Of a stretch of 64,000 bases of DNA, positions 18,518-26,191 are shown piece by piece. The position numbers and the translations under genes are program-made. This DNA comes from QWHO01 sp021404945 (GTDB lineage: Bacteria > Vulcanimicrobiota > Xenobia > Xenobiales > QWHO01). The notes beneath the pieces were generated by a model. It did not search any database. It had not been told where the DNA came from and saw only the letters and a list, made by a program, of their open reading frames with translations. Position 1 is the first letter of the stretch. Each line of letters begins with the position of its first letter. The DNA is taken from the NCBI GenBank assembly GCA_963169765.1, contig CAUJEN010000032.1, forward strand, positions 42,030 to 106,029, read 5' to 3'.

Positions 18518-19474
18518 GTGCGCTTCTTGTTGTTGGCCTGCGTCCTCTGTCTGGCCGCGATCCCGGTCCCGTCGCTGGTGGTGCAGGAACAGACGTTGCG
18601 CTATCAGACCTCGGCCCCGGCCGTGCTCGAGCGCTCGACGGCCGATCTGTCCCGCCACCTCGTGGTAGACGACCGCTGGCCGGTCCTGCGACTTCATCTA
18701 CCGGGCACGCAAGGCGAGGTCATCGATACCCGGCGAGCCGACAACACGACGTATTTCTACCGCTTGCGCGAGGGGGACCAGGTTTCGGACACGGTACGCG
18801 TTGACACTCCGGATCGCCCTCTGCCACCGCTGGTCAGGCCCGACATCCTGATCGACAAGGTCAACTATTACCTCGAGGTGCGGGACGCGGGCGTGCCGGT
18901 CAAGCGCTATCCCATCTCGATGGGCCCGAAGAGCGGGCGAAAGGTGTGCCTGGACCGCTCTTCGACTCCGGAGGGGCGCTACCGGATCACAGGCCTGCAG
19001 TACGAGTCGGACTATTATTTGGCTTACAATCTGAACTATCCGACGGCGGTGGACAGGGCGCGCTATCTGTTCTACCGCAAGCATGGCCTCTTGCCCGAGC
19101 CGGATCGGCCGATCGGCGGCTCCATCCAGATCCACGGCCAGGGCGACTGGTACGAGTGGAACTGGAACCTGAGCAGCAACTGGACCTGGGGCTGCGTGGC
19201 GATGCGTGACAGAGATCTGGACGAGCTCCTGGCCCAACCCGGCCTGGGCAAGGGGACGCCCGTTACGATCGTGGGCTGGGAGCTGACCCGCGAGGACCTC
19301 CTGGCCATCGACCGGGCCGACCACCGCGCCGTGGCGCGCGCCCTGCAGGTGGCGCTGGGACCATCGGCCCGTTGCGACGCGGAGTGGCTGGGGCGGTTTC
19401 AGCAAGAACACGGCCTGCCCATCACCTGCCAGCCGGACGCGCGCACGCTGCGGGCCCTGGGGTTGATTGACTGA
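18518..19474 (+). CDS. L,D-transpeptidase (YkuD domain) with peptidoglycan-binding C-terminus
   Basis: A 318-residue exported enzyme predicted to cross-link or modify peptidoglycan, or attach proteins to it. A signal peptide-like segment opens the protein (FLLLACVLCLAAIP). The YkuD core is visible around residues 110-245: YLEVRDAGVPVKRYPISMG, TPEGRYRI, then IQIHGQG and TWGCVAM, whose Cys is the expected nucleophile. The usual Ser before Gly-Cys is a Thr-Trp pair here. Residues 285-318 (FQQEHGLP...PDARTLRALGL) look like a short peptidoglycan-binding domain 1. The start is GTG 18518. Confidence 0.85.
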   Translation: MRFLLLACVLCLAAIPVPSLVVQEQTLRYQTSAPAVLERSTADLSRHLVVDDRWPVLRLHLPGTQGEVIDTRRADNTTYFYRLREGDQVSDTVRVDTPDRPLPPLVRPDILIDKVNYYLEVRDAGVPVKRYPISMGPKSGRKVCLDRSSTPEGRYRITGLQYESDYYLAYNLNYPTAVDRARYLFYRKHGLLPEPDRPIGGSIQIHGQGDWYEWNWNLSSNWTWGCVAMRDRDLDELLAQPGLGKGTPVTIVGWELTREDLLAIDRADHRAVARALQVALGPSARCDAEWLGRFQQEHGLPITCQPDARTLRALGLID

Positions 19475-19681
19475 CGCGCCTGCAGGCTCTGCTGCTATTA
19501 CCCCAGCCCGAAACTCGAAACCGTCTGGCTCAGGAGGCAGAGGGTGCTCATCGAAGTCAGAGCAAAGACCCGGCCAGAGAGCGCTGAAATCAACTCGAGG
19601 CCCTGTGCGCCGACTCCGAACCGGGCGCGCGAGCCTCGTAGCTGGCTCGATGCCTGGGCCGTGCATCCATCCAGCTCCGGC

Positions 19682-20638
19682 TCAACCCTTCCACCAGCGG
19701 CGAAATTCCTCCAAAAAGGCGTCCGAGAAGCGCCGGGCGCTGGGGCCGTCGAGGTGGACGGGATCGCCGGTGGTCAGGCCCTCCAGGCGGGGGGCAAGCA
19801 GGGGGACGTCGAGCTCGGCGGCGAGCTCGCTCAGATCCTCCAGGGCGTAGTCCCCTCCGGCCACGGCCGTGAAGACCACCTGCACCCCGCGCTCGCGCAT
19901 GCGGGCCACGAACTCTCGTGCTCTGATGCGCTCCGGGGCGGGCATTCGGGCGGTGGGCTCGACCACCGGCAAACGCTCCTCCGGGTGCTGCACCACGATC
20001 CAGCCGCCATTTCGGTAGTTGCGGTAGATGACAGAGATGGTCTGGTGGCCGAAAATCTCGAACTCGGGGATGTAGCGGTGCAGGTGGTTGCGGCTCCACC
20101 ACGAGAGGCGGTCCTCGCGCAGCTGGCGCCAGGCCTCCCACTGCGACAGACCCTCGGCCTGAAGGATCTCCTGGCTGACGAAGTCGGTGAAAAAGACGTT
20201 GTCCACCGCCACCACCAGCACCCGGGGACGAAGGTCGTAGCGCTGGATCAGCTTCTCGGCCATGGCCATGCCCGAGCGGGGGAAGCCGAGGGCGTAGGTC
20301 TTGAGGCCGGTGGCCTGCTCGAAGCGGGCCACGAAGTCGTCGCGGAAGGAGAATCCAGCCCGGCTGCTGCCTACGAAGATCACCCGGGCCTGGCGCATGG
20401 GCTGCACGACCCCCTCCAGGCCGTGCAGGTAGACCAGGAAGTCGCTGATGGCGTGGCCGGCGTGGCTCTGGCGGGGCAGCTCGTCGGCCCGGGTGAAGAG
20501 CCAGCCCTTCAGACCCGGCAGCGTGTCGTAGCAGACCTGGCCGACGCCCGCAGTGAGGCCAAAGCCGACCAGGCCCACCAGCACGATAAGCAGGTTGGTC
20601 TTCCAGGTGAGCTTAGAACTGGAAGTAGAGGAAGGCAT
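19682..20638 (-). CDS. SGNH-like membrane-anchored acyl esterase/transferase partner of MBOAT
   Basis: A 318-residue protein with an N-terminal membrane segment (about residues 14-34) and an extracytoplasmic SGNH-like hydrolase fold. The nucleophile block is VGSSRAGF (about 88-95) and the C-terminal D-x-x-H is DPVHLDG (about 289-295). It overlaps the end of the MBOAT gene by 26 bases on the same strand, so they are translated together. MBOAT plus SGNH pairs, such as AlgI/AlgJ or DltB/DltD types, move acyl groups across the membrane onto surface polymers; which polymer is acylated here is not shown by the sequence. Confidence 0.8.
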   Translation of the reverse strand: MPSSTSSSKLTWKTNLLIVLVGLVGFGLTAGVGQVCYDTLPGLKGWLFTRADELPRQSHAGHAISDFLVYLHGLEGVVQPMRQARVIFVGSSRAGFSFRDDFVARFEQATGLKTYALGFPRSGMAMAEKLIQRYDLRPRVLVVAVDNVFFTDFVSQEILQAEGLSQWEAWRQLREDRLSWWSRNHLHRYIPEFEIFGHQTISVIYRNYRNGGWIVVQHPEERLPVVEPTARMPAPERIRAREFVARMRERGVQVVFTAVAGGDYALEDLSELAAELDVPLLAPRLEGLTTGDPVHLDGPSARRFSDAFLEEFRRWWKG

Positions 20639-22016
20639 CCGATTGGCCTCTCAAGGTCAGGATGGCGTACAGCATGATACCGCACAGAAAGGCTTTCTCG
20701 TACTTGCCGGCCGGGTGGCTCAGGCCGGCCTCGATCAGGGCCGCCCGCAGGTGCATCAGCACGATGGGCAGCAGGAAGCTCATGGCGATGATCAGCTCAC
20801 CCCAGCCGACCCAGGGGGTCTTGAAGACGGCCAGGTTGCCCAGCAGCTGCAGGGCCTCGCTCACGCTGGTGGCTCGAAAGAAGACCCAGGTCAGCAGGAT
20901 GTAGGCCTGCACCACCAGGTAGTAGGCCAGGCGAGCCAGCCGGGAGCGGCCCGGGCGATTCAGCCCCAGGGCCCGCTCCACCGCCAAGCCCACCCCGTGC
21001 AGCAGGCCCCACATCACGAAGGTCCAGGCGGCGCCGTGCCACAGGCCACCCAACAGCATGGTCAGCATCAGGTTGCGATAGGTCTGCCAGCTGCCGTGCC
21101 GATTGCCGCCCAGGGGGATGTAGAGATAGTTGCGCAGCCAGCGCGAGAGCGAGATGTGCCAGCGGGTCCAGAACTCTTGCAGGCTCTGGGAGATGTAGGG
21201 CTCGCGGAAGTTGATGATGAGGCGAAAGCCCAGCAGATAGGCGGCCCCGCGTGCGATGTTGGTGTAGCCGGCAAAGTCGGCGAAGATCTGGCCCCCGAAC
21301 AGGGCCGCCGAGCAGAAGGCCATGGCTGCGTCCCCGTTGGGACCGGCCGCCACCGGCCAGTGCACGTCCACGGCCGGAGCCAGGTTGTCGGCCACCACCA
21401 TCTTGAGGAAGAAACCCGAGATCATCAGGTAGACGCCGTGCCAGAAAGTGACCCAGTGCAGCCGGCGCACGCGGTGGATCTGGTAGACGAAGTCGCGGGC
21501 CGTGGCGATGGGGCCGGCCACCAGCTGGGGGAAGAAGATCACGAACATCAGGTAGTCGTCAAAGCGCCTGATGCGGGTGATGGAACCGCGGTAGACGTCG
21601 ATGACGTAGCTCATGGAGTGGAAAGTGTAAAACGAGATGCCCAGGGGCAGGATCAGGTTGAACCGGGGCACGTCTTGCTCGGGGACTCCCAGCAGCCAGC
21701 CCAGGCTTGCCAGGGCAAAGTCGAGGTATTTGAACACAAACAAAAGACCGAGGTTGAGGGTCAGAGAGATGATCAGGTAGAGGCGGCGGCGCTCGTAGAC
21801 GGCCTGGGCGGCGATGAGCAGGCCCGAGACATAGTCCATCAGCACGCTGGCCAGCAGCACCAGCAGGTAAGCCGGCACCTCCCAGCTGTAGAAGATGACG
21901 CTCAGGAACAGAATCAGGCCCAGGTAGGTGGGCTCGGTCTTCCTGCGGCCGACCGTGAGCCGGGCCAGGAACGCGACCGAGAAGAGGATGACGAAGGAGA
22001 AGGAGATGAAAGTCAC
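20613..22016 (-). CDS. Membrane-bound O-acyltransferase (MBOAT, AlgI/DltB type)
   Basis: A 467-residue polytopic membrane protein with about ten hydrophobic segments. Family blocks are intact: LPLGISFYTFHSMSYVIDVYRG near residue 130, FFPQLVAGPIATARDF near 170, and FWTRWHISLSRWLRNYLYIPLGG near 285. The catalytic His is in GGLWHGAAW near 327. It should transfer acetyl or another acyl group from a cytoplasmic donor to a carrier or polymer outside the membrane, together with the overlapping SGNH gene. No polysaccharide polymerase genes are in the window, so the acceptor is unknown. Confidence 0.92.
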   Translation of the reverse strand: MTFISFSFVILFSVAFLARLTVGRRKTEPTYLGLILFLSVIFYSWEVPAYLLVLLASVLMDYVSGLLIAAQAVYERRRLYLIISLTLNLGLLFVFKYLDFALASLGWLLGVPEQDVPRFNLILPLGISFYTFHSMSYVIDVYRGSITRIRRFDDYLMFVIFFPQLVAGPIATARDFVYQIHRVRRLHWVTFWHGVYLMISGFFLKMVVADNLAPAVDVHWPVAAGPNGDAAMAFCSAALFGGQIFADFAGYTNIARGAAYLLGFRLIINFREPYISQSLQEFWTRWHISLSRWLRNYLYIPLGGNRHGSWQTYRNLMLTMLLGGLWHGAAWTFVMWGLLHGVGLAVERALGLNRPGRSRLARLAYYLVVQAYILLTWVFFRATSVSEALQLLGNLAVFKTPWVGWGELIIAMSFLLPIVLMHLRAALIEAGLSHPAGKYEKAFLCGIMLYAILTLRGQSDAFLYFQF

Positions 22017-22432
22017 GGGGAGGCTTGCGGGCGATTCGGCTCGCTCGAGGACGATCCTGCGCCACTGATCAGTGCCGGGCCAGGTGGAGATTTCTGCGTG
22101 ATGACAACGGCGAGGAGGAGGGGGTTAAGATATTCGACCTGGTGCTGCGCAGCCAGGAGCGGGGATTGGAGCGCTTCCAGTGCGCCTTCGAAAAGTGCCT
22201 GGCGGGGCCTTCCCCCTGACAGCGCCAAGGCGGCTCTCGAGTCGGCCTTCATCAACCGCAACCTTAAAGACGGCGGCGATGTTCCAGCCTGCGCAGCTCC
22301 GCGTCCTCAGCGCTTTCCGGCTCTTTGCCCTCGCGCGTGCCGCTTCATTGGCAACTGACAAGCTCTTCCGACTCCTCCCGACAGACCCATTCCCCAAGAG
22401 GACCGGGCCAGGCCTGCGAGTAACTCTCCGGG
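22017..22432. other. Intergenic region upstream of MBOAT and OmpA-like genes
   Basis: About 415 bases between divergent genes. A short rightward frame (about 22100-22219) ends in a plausible amphipathic run (KIFDLVLRSQERGLERFQ) but has no good start codon or ribosome site, so I leave it uncalled. Promoters for both flanking genes must be here. Confidence 0.4.
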
Positions 22433-23380
22433 ATGAAGACTCTCATGACCCTCCTGGCTCTCTTGCTGCTGACCGCAGGATGCAGCTCCTCCACCTCCAG
22501 CTCTGAAGGGTCCCGGGATGAACGGGTCGATATCCGAGCTGGCTCGGTGCGGGCCCAGGATAACGCTGATGGCGACCGGGTCGACATCCGAACCGGATCC
22601 GACGGGGTATCTGTGCGGACCCAGGATGGCGCCGATGGCGACCTGGTCGATGTCCGAACCGGCTCCGACGGAGACCAGTCGGTGACGGGCGGAGGCGCTC
22701 GGGTGCAGGTCAATCAGGACGGGGTGCAGGTGGAGGGTGGCTCGGCCCGGGTACGAACCGGTCCGGGAGGCGTGTCCATCAATGCCGGCGGCACCAGCGT
22801 CAACCTGGGTGAGGGCGGGATCGGGGTGAACGTTCCCGGGGCCCGGGTTGACCTGGGCCAGGAAAGCCTGGGGGTGAACGTCGACATTCCGGGGGTCGAT
22901 GTGGACCTGAATGGAGTGGATGGAGCCAGCGTGCTGGTGGATACCGATCTGGTCGCCGTCGAGCTGCCCGAGATCGATATCCCTGGCGTGGTGGTGAAAG
23001 AGGGGCCCAAGAAGGTGGTTTACGCGGTATCGGGGGACGTGCTGTTCGACTTCGACAGCGCGGAGATCCGTCCCAGCGCCGAGCAGGCTCTGGCGCAGAT
23101 CGCCGAGTCGATGAGCGAGCGTTATCCGGACAAGAGAATCCGGATCGAAGGCCACACCGATAACAAAGGCAGCGACTCCTACAACCTCAAGCTCTCCAAG
23201 CGCCGCGCCGAGGCCGTGCGCGCGTGGCTGGAGGGCGAAGGGGGATGGAACGCAGAGCAGGCCCAGGTGGTGGGCCTGGGTGAGACCCATCCGGTGGCCC
23301 GGAACCAGCGAACGGATGGGCGTGATGATCCGGCCGGACGGCAGCTGAACCGACGGGTCGAGATCGTGGTCCTCAAGTGA
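22433..23380 (+). CDS. OmpA-family lipoprotein with internal repeat region
   Basis: A 315-residue lipoprotein. The signal peptide ends in a clear lipobox, LLTAGC, so Cys17 would be lipidated. Residues about 30-185 are unusual: several imperfect copies of D-G-D-x-V-D-[IV]-R-T-G-S, then V-rich and G-rich strands (VNVPGARVDLG, VNVDIPGVDVDLNGVD) that look like a beta-helix or extended stalk. Residues about 200-315 are an OmpA-like domain with VLFDFDSAEIRP, IEGHTDNKGSDSYN and LSKRRAEAVRAWL, which bind diaminopimelate in the cell wall. It should tether the outer membrane to peptidoglycan. Its last bases overlap the convergent ArsR gene by eight. Confidence 0.88.
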   Translation: MKTLMTLLALLLLTAGCSSSTSSSEGSRDERVDIRAGSVRAQDNADGDRVDIRTGSDGVSVRTQDGADGDLVDVRTGSDGDQSVTGGGARVQVNQDGVQVEGGSARVRTGPGGVSINAGGTSVNLGEGGIGVNVPGARVDLGQESLGVNVDIPGVDVDLNGVDGASVLVDTDLVAVELPEIDIPGVVVKEGPKKVVYAVSGDVLFDFDSAEIRPSAEQALAQIAESMSERYPDKRIRIEGHTDNKGSDSYNLKLSKRRAEAVRAWLEGEGGWNAEQAQVVGLGETHPVARNQRTDGRDDPAGRQLNRRVEIVVLK

Positions 23381-23738
23381 GGTCCTCGCTGCCATCCTCG
23401 CGCCACTGACGGGCGGCCTCGACCAGGGTCTCGCGCAGTCCGCCCTTCAGCTCGATCTCCACGAAGTCGAGCCCGTCAAGCACCCAGCTGGCCAGTCGCC
23501 CGAGGCACAGGTGGTAGTAAACGTGGCGTCCGTCGCGTCGCTCCTCCACCAGGCGGTGGGCCCGCATCAGACCCAGGTGCTGCGAGACACGGGGACGGCT
23601 GATGCCCACCAGCGCCTGCAAAGTTCCCACGTCTTTCTCGCCGTGGCGCAGCTCTTCCACGATGCGAATTCGATCAGGGTTGGAGAGCACCCCGAACAGA
23701 TTGGCGAGCTCGCGTGCCGCGACTCTTCTTGCTGGCAT
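23373..23738 (-). CDS. ArsR-family transcriptional regulator
   Basis: A 121-residue winged-helix regulator. The domain covers residues about 5-90: ANLFGVLSNPDRIRIVEELRHGE, the recognition region LQALVGISRPRVSQHLGLMRAHRLV, and the wing REERRDGRHVYYHL-like segment. The ELCVCDL metal motif of ArsR/SmtB sensors is absent; only one Cys (in HLCLG) remains, so metal sensing is not supported. Both ATG 23738 and a GTG at 23756 are possible starts. They fall inside a perfect inverted repeat that is probably its own operator. No obvious target gene is co-directional beside it. Confidence 0.85.
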   Translation of the reverse strand: MPARRVAARELANLFGVLSNPDRIRIVEELRHGEKDVGTLQALVGISRPRVSQHLGLMRAHRLVEERRDGRHVYYHLCLGRLASWVLDGLDFVEIELKGGLRETLVEAARQWREDGSEDLT

Positions 23739-23762
23739 AAGTATATAATTTCGCACTTATGC
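23735..23762. promoter_or_regulatory. Inverted repeat, probable ArsR operator
   Basis: GCATAAGT (23735-23742) and ACTTATGC (23755-23762) are perfect 8-bp inverted arms around an AT-rich 12-base centre. It overlaps the likely start of the ArsR gene, as expected for autorepression. It is among the most AT-rich spots in the window. Confidence 0.6.
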
Positions 23763-23787
23763 AAGAATCTCCTGCGTCGCTCGCGAA

Positions 23788-25122
23788 TCAGGGTGGCGGA
23801 GTCGAACTGACCCCTTCCAACGGCACCCGAAAGCTGAAGCGCGAGCCATTGCCCGGGATGCTGTGGAGCTGCACCCTGCCCCCGTGCGCTTCCACCAGCG
23901 CCTTCACGATGGGAAGTCCCAGCCCTGTGCCTCCCGTAGCCCGACTGCGACTCGCGTCGAGCCGCACGAAACGCTCGAAGATGGCTTCTTGCTGAGCGAG
24001 AGCAATGCCGGGACCGTCATCCTCCACCTCCAGGAACGCCCAGCCAGGCTTCTCGTAGACGCGCACGCGCACCGCGCCCGGGGAATAGCGCAGGGCATTC
24101 TCGACCAGGTTCGAGGCAGCTTGCAGCAGGCGCTCGCGGTCGCCCTGAAGGCAAACCGCCGCCGGGCTGTGAAACTCCAACGTGCGATCAGGATGGCTTC
24201 GCCGACTGCGCTCTACCAGCTCCTGGGCCAGCACGTCCAGCCTTACCGGCTCGGATCGCATGGGCAGCTTCTGGTCGGCCCAGCTGAGAGCCAGCAGGTC
24301 CTCCACCAGACGGGTCATGCGCTCCACCTCTCGGGCCATTTCCTCGGCCACCTCCTGGCGCACGTCGCTCGGGAGCTCACGGGCCAACAGGTCGATGTCG
24401 GTGCGGATCACCGTCAGGGGATTGCGCAACTCGTGCGAGGTATCAGCCAGCAGGCGCTGCTGGCTCTCGAGCAGGCCCTGCACCCGCGCCAGCAGAAGGT
24501 TGAGCAGTCGGGCCACCGAGCCGACCGCGTCCTGGGGCGGACTCGACTCCGGCACGCGACGCGAGAAGTCGCCCGTCTCCAGGATGTCCCGGGCCACCTG
24601 GGCCAGTCGCTTCAAGGGACGCAGACCCTGCCGCAGCACCGCCCAGGTGGAGGCCAGGGCCAGCACCAGCCCGGCCAGGCTGGCCAGGAGCAGACCGGTG
24701 ACCGAGCGTTTCAAGCCTTCGTGAGCCAGGTGCAGCGACTCGCCCACCTTCAGGAAGCCTGTTCCTTCCCGCAAGGTGATGGGACGCACCAGCATTCGCA
24801 CCGGGGTGCCGCGCAACTGGCTGGTGAAGGTCGCGCCGACCGGCTCGGCGGGCAATGGCTCCAGCTCGAGCCCCGAGGAGGCCAGGCGCACGCGACCATG
24901 TTCGTCCACCAGTTGGAAGAACACCTCGGGGTCGTAACTGCCCGGGGGGGTCTCAAAGGATCCTATCTCGCGGGCCAGGACCTGAGCGCGCAGGTCGAGA
25001 GTCTCGTCCACTTCGGCCACGACCGCCTGGCGCAAAGCCCGGTAGTGAGCCAGGGTGACCAGCGCAAATGCCAACGTCAAAACCAGTCCCAGCACCAGGG
25101 TGAGGCGCTGCCTCAGAGTCAA
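23788..25122 (-). CDS. Sensor histidine kinase
   Basis: A 444-residue two-component sensor. TM1 is at about residues 7-27, a periplasmic sensor region of about 115 residues follows, and TM2 lies at about 143-165. Then come a HAMP linker, the dimerisation/phosphoacceptor helix with TSHELRNPLTVIRTD (His near 229), and an ATPase domain with N-box NLVENALRYS, G1 VEDDGPGI and G2 GTGLGLPIV. All catalytic elements are intact. Its start overlaps the stop of the response regulator by four bases, so the pair is co-translated. The divergent SulP and carbonic anhydrase genes suggest a signal linked to inorganic carbon or an anion, but that is inference. Confidence 0.93.
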   Translation of the reverse strand: MTLRQRLTLVLGLVLTLAFALVTLAHYRALRQAVVAEVDETLDLRAQVLAREIGSFETPPGSYDPEVFFQLVDEHGRVRLASSGLELEPLPAEPVGATFTSQLRGTPVRMLVRPITLREGTGFLKVGESLHLAHEGLKRSVTGLLLASLAGLVLALASTWAVLRQGLRPLKRLAQVARDILETGDFSRRVPESSPPQDAVGSVARLLNLLLARVQGLLESQQRLLADTSHELRNPLTVIRTDIDLLARELPSDVRQEVAEEMAREVERMTRLVEDLLALSWADQKLPMRSEPVRLDVLAQELVERSRRSHPDRTLEFHSPAAVCLQGDRERLLQAASNLVENALRYSPGAVRVRVYEKPGWAFLEVEDDGPGIALAQQEAIFERFVRLDASRSRATGGTGLGLPIVKALVEAHGGRVQLHSIPGNGSRFSFRVPLEGVSSTPPP

Positions 25123-25820
25123 GGATGCTCGCGCAGGGCGTAACCGAAGCCCCGCACCGTCTGGATCAGACGGCTGGTCCCTCCGGCCTCGGTCTTCTCC
25201 CGGATCTTCTTCACATTGACATCCACGATGTTGGATTCACCCATGTGGTCGAATCCCCAGACGGCCTCGAAAAGCGCCTCGCGGCTGAGCACCTGACGCG
25301 GGTGACGCATGAAGTGCTCGAGCAGCTGATACTCCCGGGGCGTGAGCGCGATGGGCTGGCCGTTGCGAGTCACCGTCATGGCCGCCTGGTTGAGCACCAG
25401 ATCCTCAAAACGCAGCACCGCCTCGGGATCTTGCGAGGGGGCCCAGGAGGCACGCCGCAACAGGGCCCGCATCCGGGCCAGCAGCTCCTCGATGGCGAAA
25501 GGCTTGATCAGATAGTCGTCGGCCCCACTCTGCAGCCCGGCCACCCGGTCCTCCACCCGATCGCGGGCCGTCAGCATCAGCAGGGGGACCTGGGAGCGCT
25601 CGCGGATCCACTCGGCCACCTGCAGGCCGTCCATCCCCGGCAACCCGACATCCAGGATGACCAGGTCGGGCTGCAGGGCCTCGAACTGCTCACACCCCGC
25701 CAGGCCATTGCTGGCCGTTTCTACCCCATAACCCTCGAAGGCCAGGCGGCGCCGCACCGAGGAGAGCACAGCGGGATCGTCTTCGATCAGCAAGATCAGG
25801 TCACGGTCACGTTCGGGCAC
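25119..25820 (-). CDS. OmpR/PhoB-family response regulator
   Basis: A 233-residue regulator. The receiver domain has the acidic pair in LIEDDPAVL (about 10-17), the phosphoacceptor Asp in LVILDVGLPGMDG (near residue 58), the Thr in MLTARD and the Lys in LIKPF. The C-terminal winged-helix domain (about 135-233) has LTPREYQLLEHFMRHP, VLSREALFEAVWG and VDVNVKKIREK. It is the first gene of a two-gene operon with the histidine kinase and is divergent from the SulP gene across about 370 bases. Members of this family bind pairs of direct repeats 11 bases apart; such pairs are present upstream of SulP and of the carbonic anhydrase. Confidence 0.95.
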   Translation of the reverse strand: MPERDRDLILLIEDDPAVLSSVRRRLAFEGYGVETASNGLAGCEQFEALQPDLVILDVGLPGMDGLQVAEWIRERSQVPLLMLTARDRVEDRVAGLQSGADDYLIKPFAIEELLARMRALLRRASWAPSQDPEAVLRFEDLVLNQAAMTVTRNGQPIALTPREYQLLEHFMRHPRQVLSREALFEAVWGFDHMGESNIVDVNVKKIREKTEAGGTSRLIQTVRGFGYALREHP

Positions 25821-26191
25821 GGCTCAAGTGTTCTGACTCCACCCGGGGGGTTCCTCGCAGGCTTATGCAGAACCGCCTGTCAGGCGACCAGCGGCGGCGA
25901 CTCCAGGCGCGCTCGACGTCGACGGGGAAACAGAGCTATCAGCCAGCCAGATCCTCGCGTGCGCGGTAAGCTCCAGCCGCCTCGGGCTTATCGGGAAGCT
26001 TTGCGGTAGGGGGCTTGGAGGGGAAAATCTTTGGAGGTCGCCCGGGGGCCGGCTCCCACCGCGTGCCATTCCTGGGCCCCCGCGGCAAACCCGTCCTCTG
26101 CTCTTCATCCGATCTTCATCCTCCTGGCAGGGCATTTTCACGAAGACATGTGAGTATGTATGCACGGATTAAGATGTGTAGGACGGAATCA
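25821..26191. promoter_or_regulatory. Divergent control region (two-component system / SulP)
   Basis: About 370 bases between divergent genes. The most notable element is the exact direct repeat TCTTCATCC at 26102-26110 and 26113-26121, with starts 11 bases apart, about 80 bases before the SulP ATG. The remainder shows no gene. Confidence 0.55.
26102..26121 (+). promoter_or_regulatory. Direct repeat TCTTCATCC x2, 11-bp spacing (upstream of SulP)
   Basis: Two exact 9-base copies separated by two bases, one helical turn apart, the layout used by OmpR/PhoB-type dimers. A related pair lies upstream of the carbonic anhydrase at 27815-27834. The adjacent response regulator is the natural candidate ligand. 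Confidence 0.55.

Noticed and set aside
18518..19474. Inactive L,D-transpeptidase because S-x-G-C is changed
   Set aside because: The nucleophile Cys and the upstream His-Gly are retained; only the less essential Ser position differs.
22025..22219. Possible 64-residue gene upstream of the OmpA-like gene
   Set aside because: The end looks protein-like, but there is no plausible start or ribosome site and the first half is a shadow of the MBOAT start.
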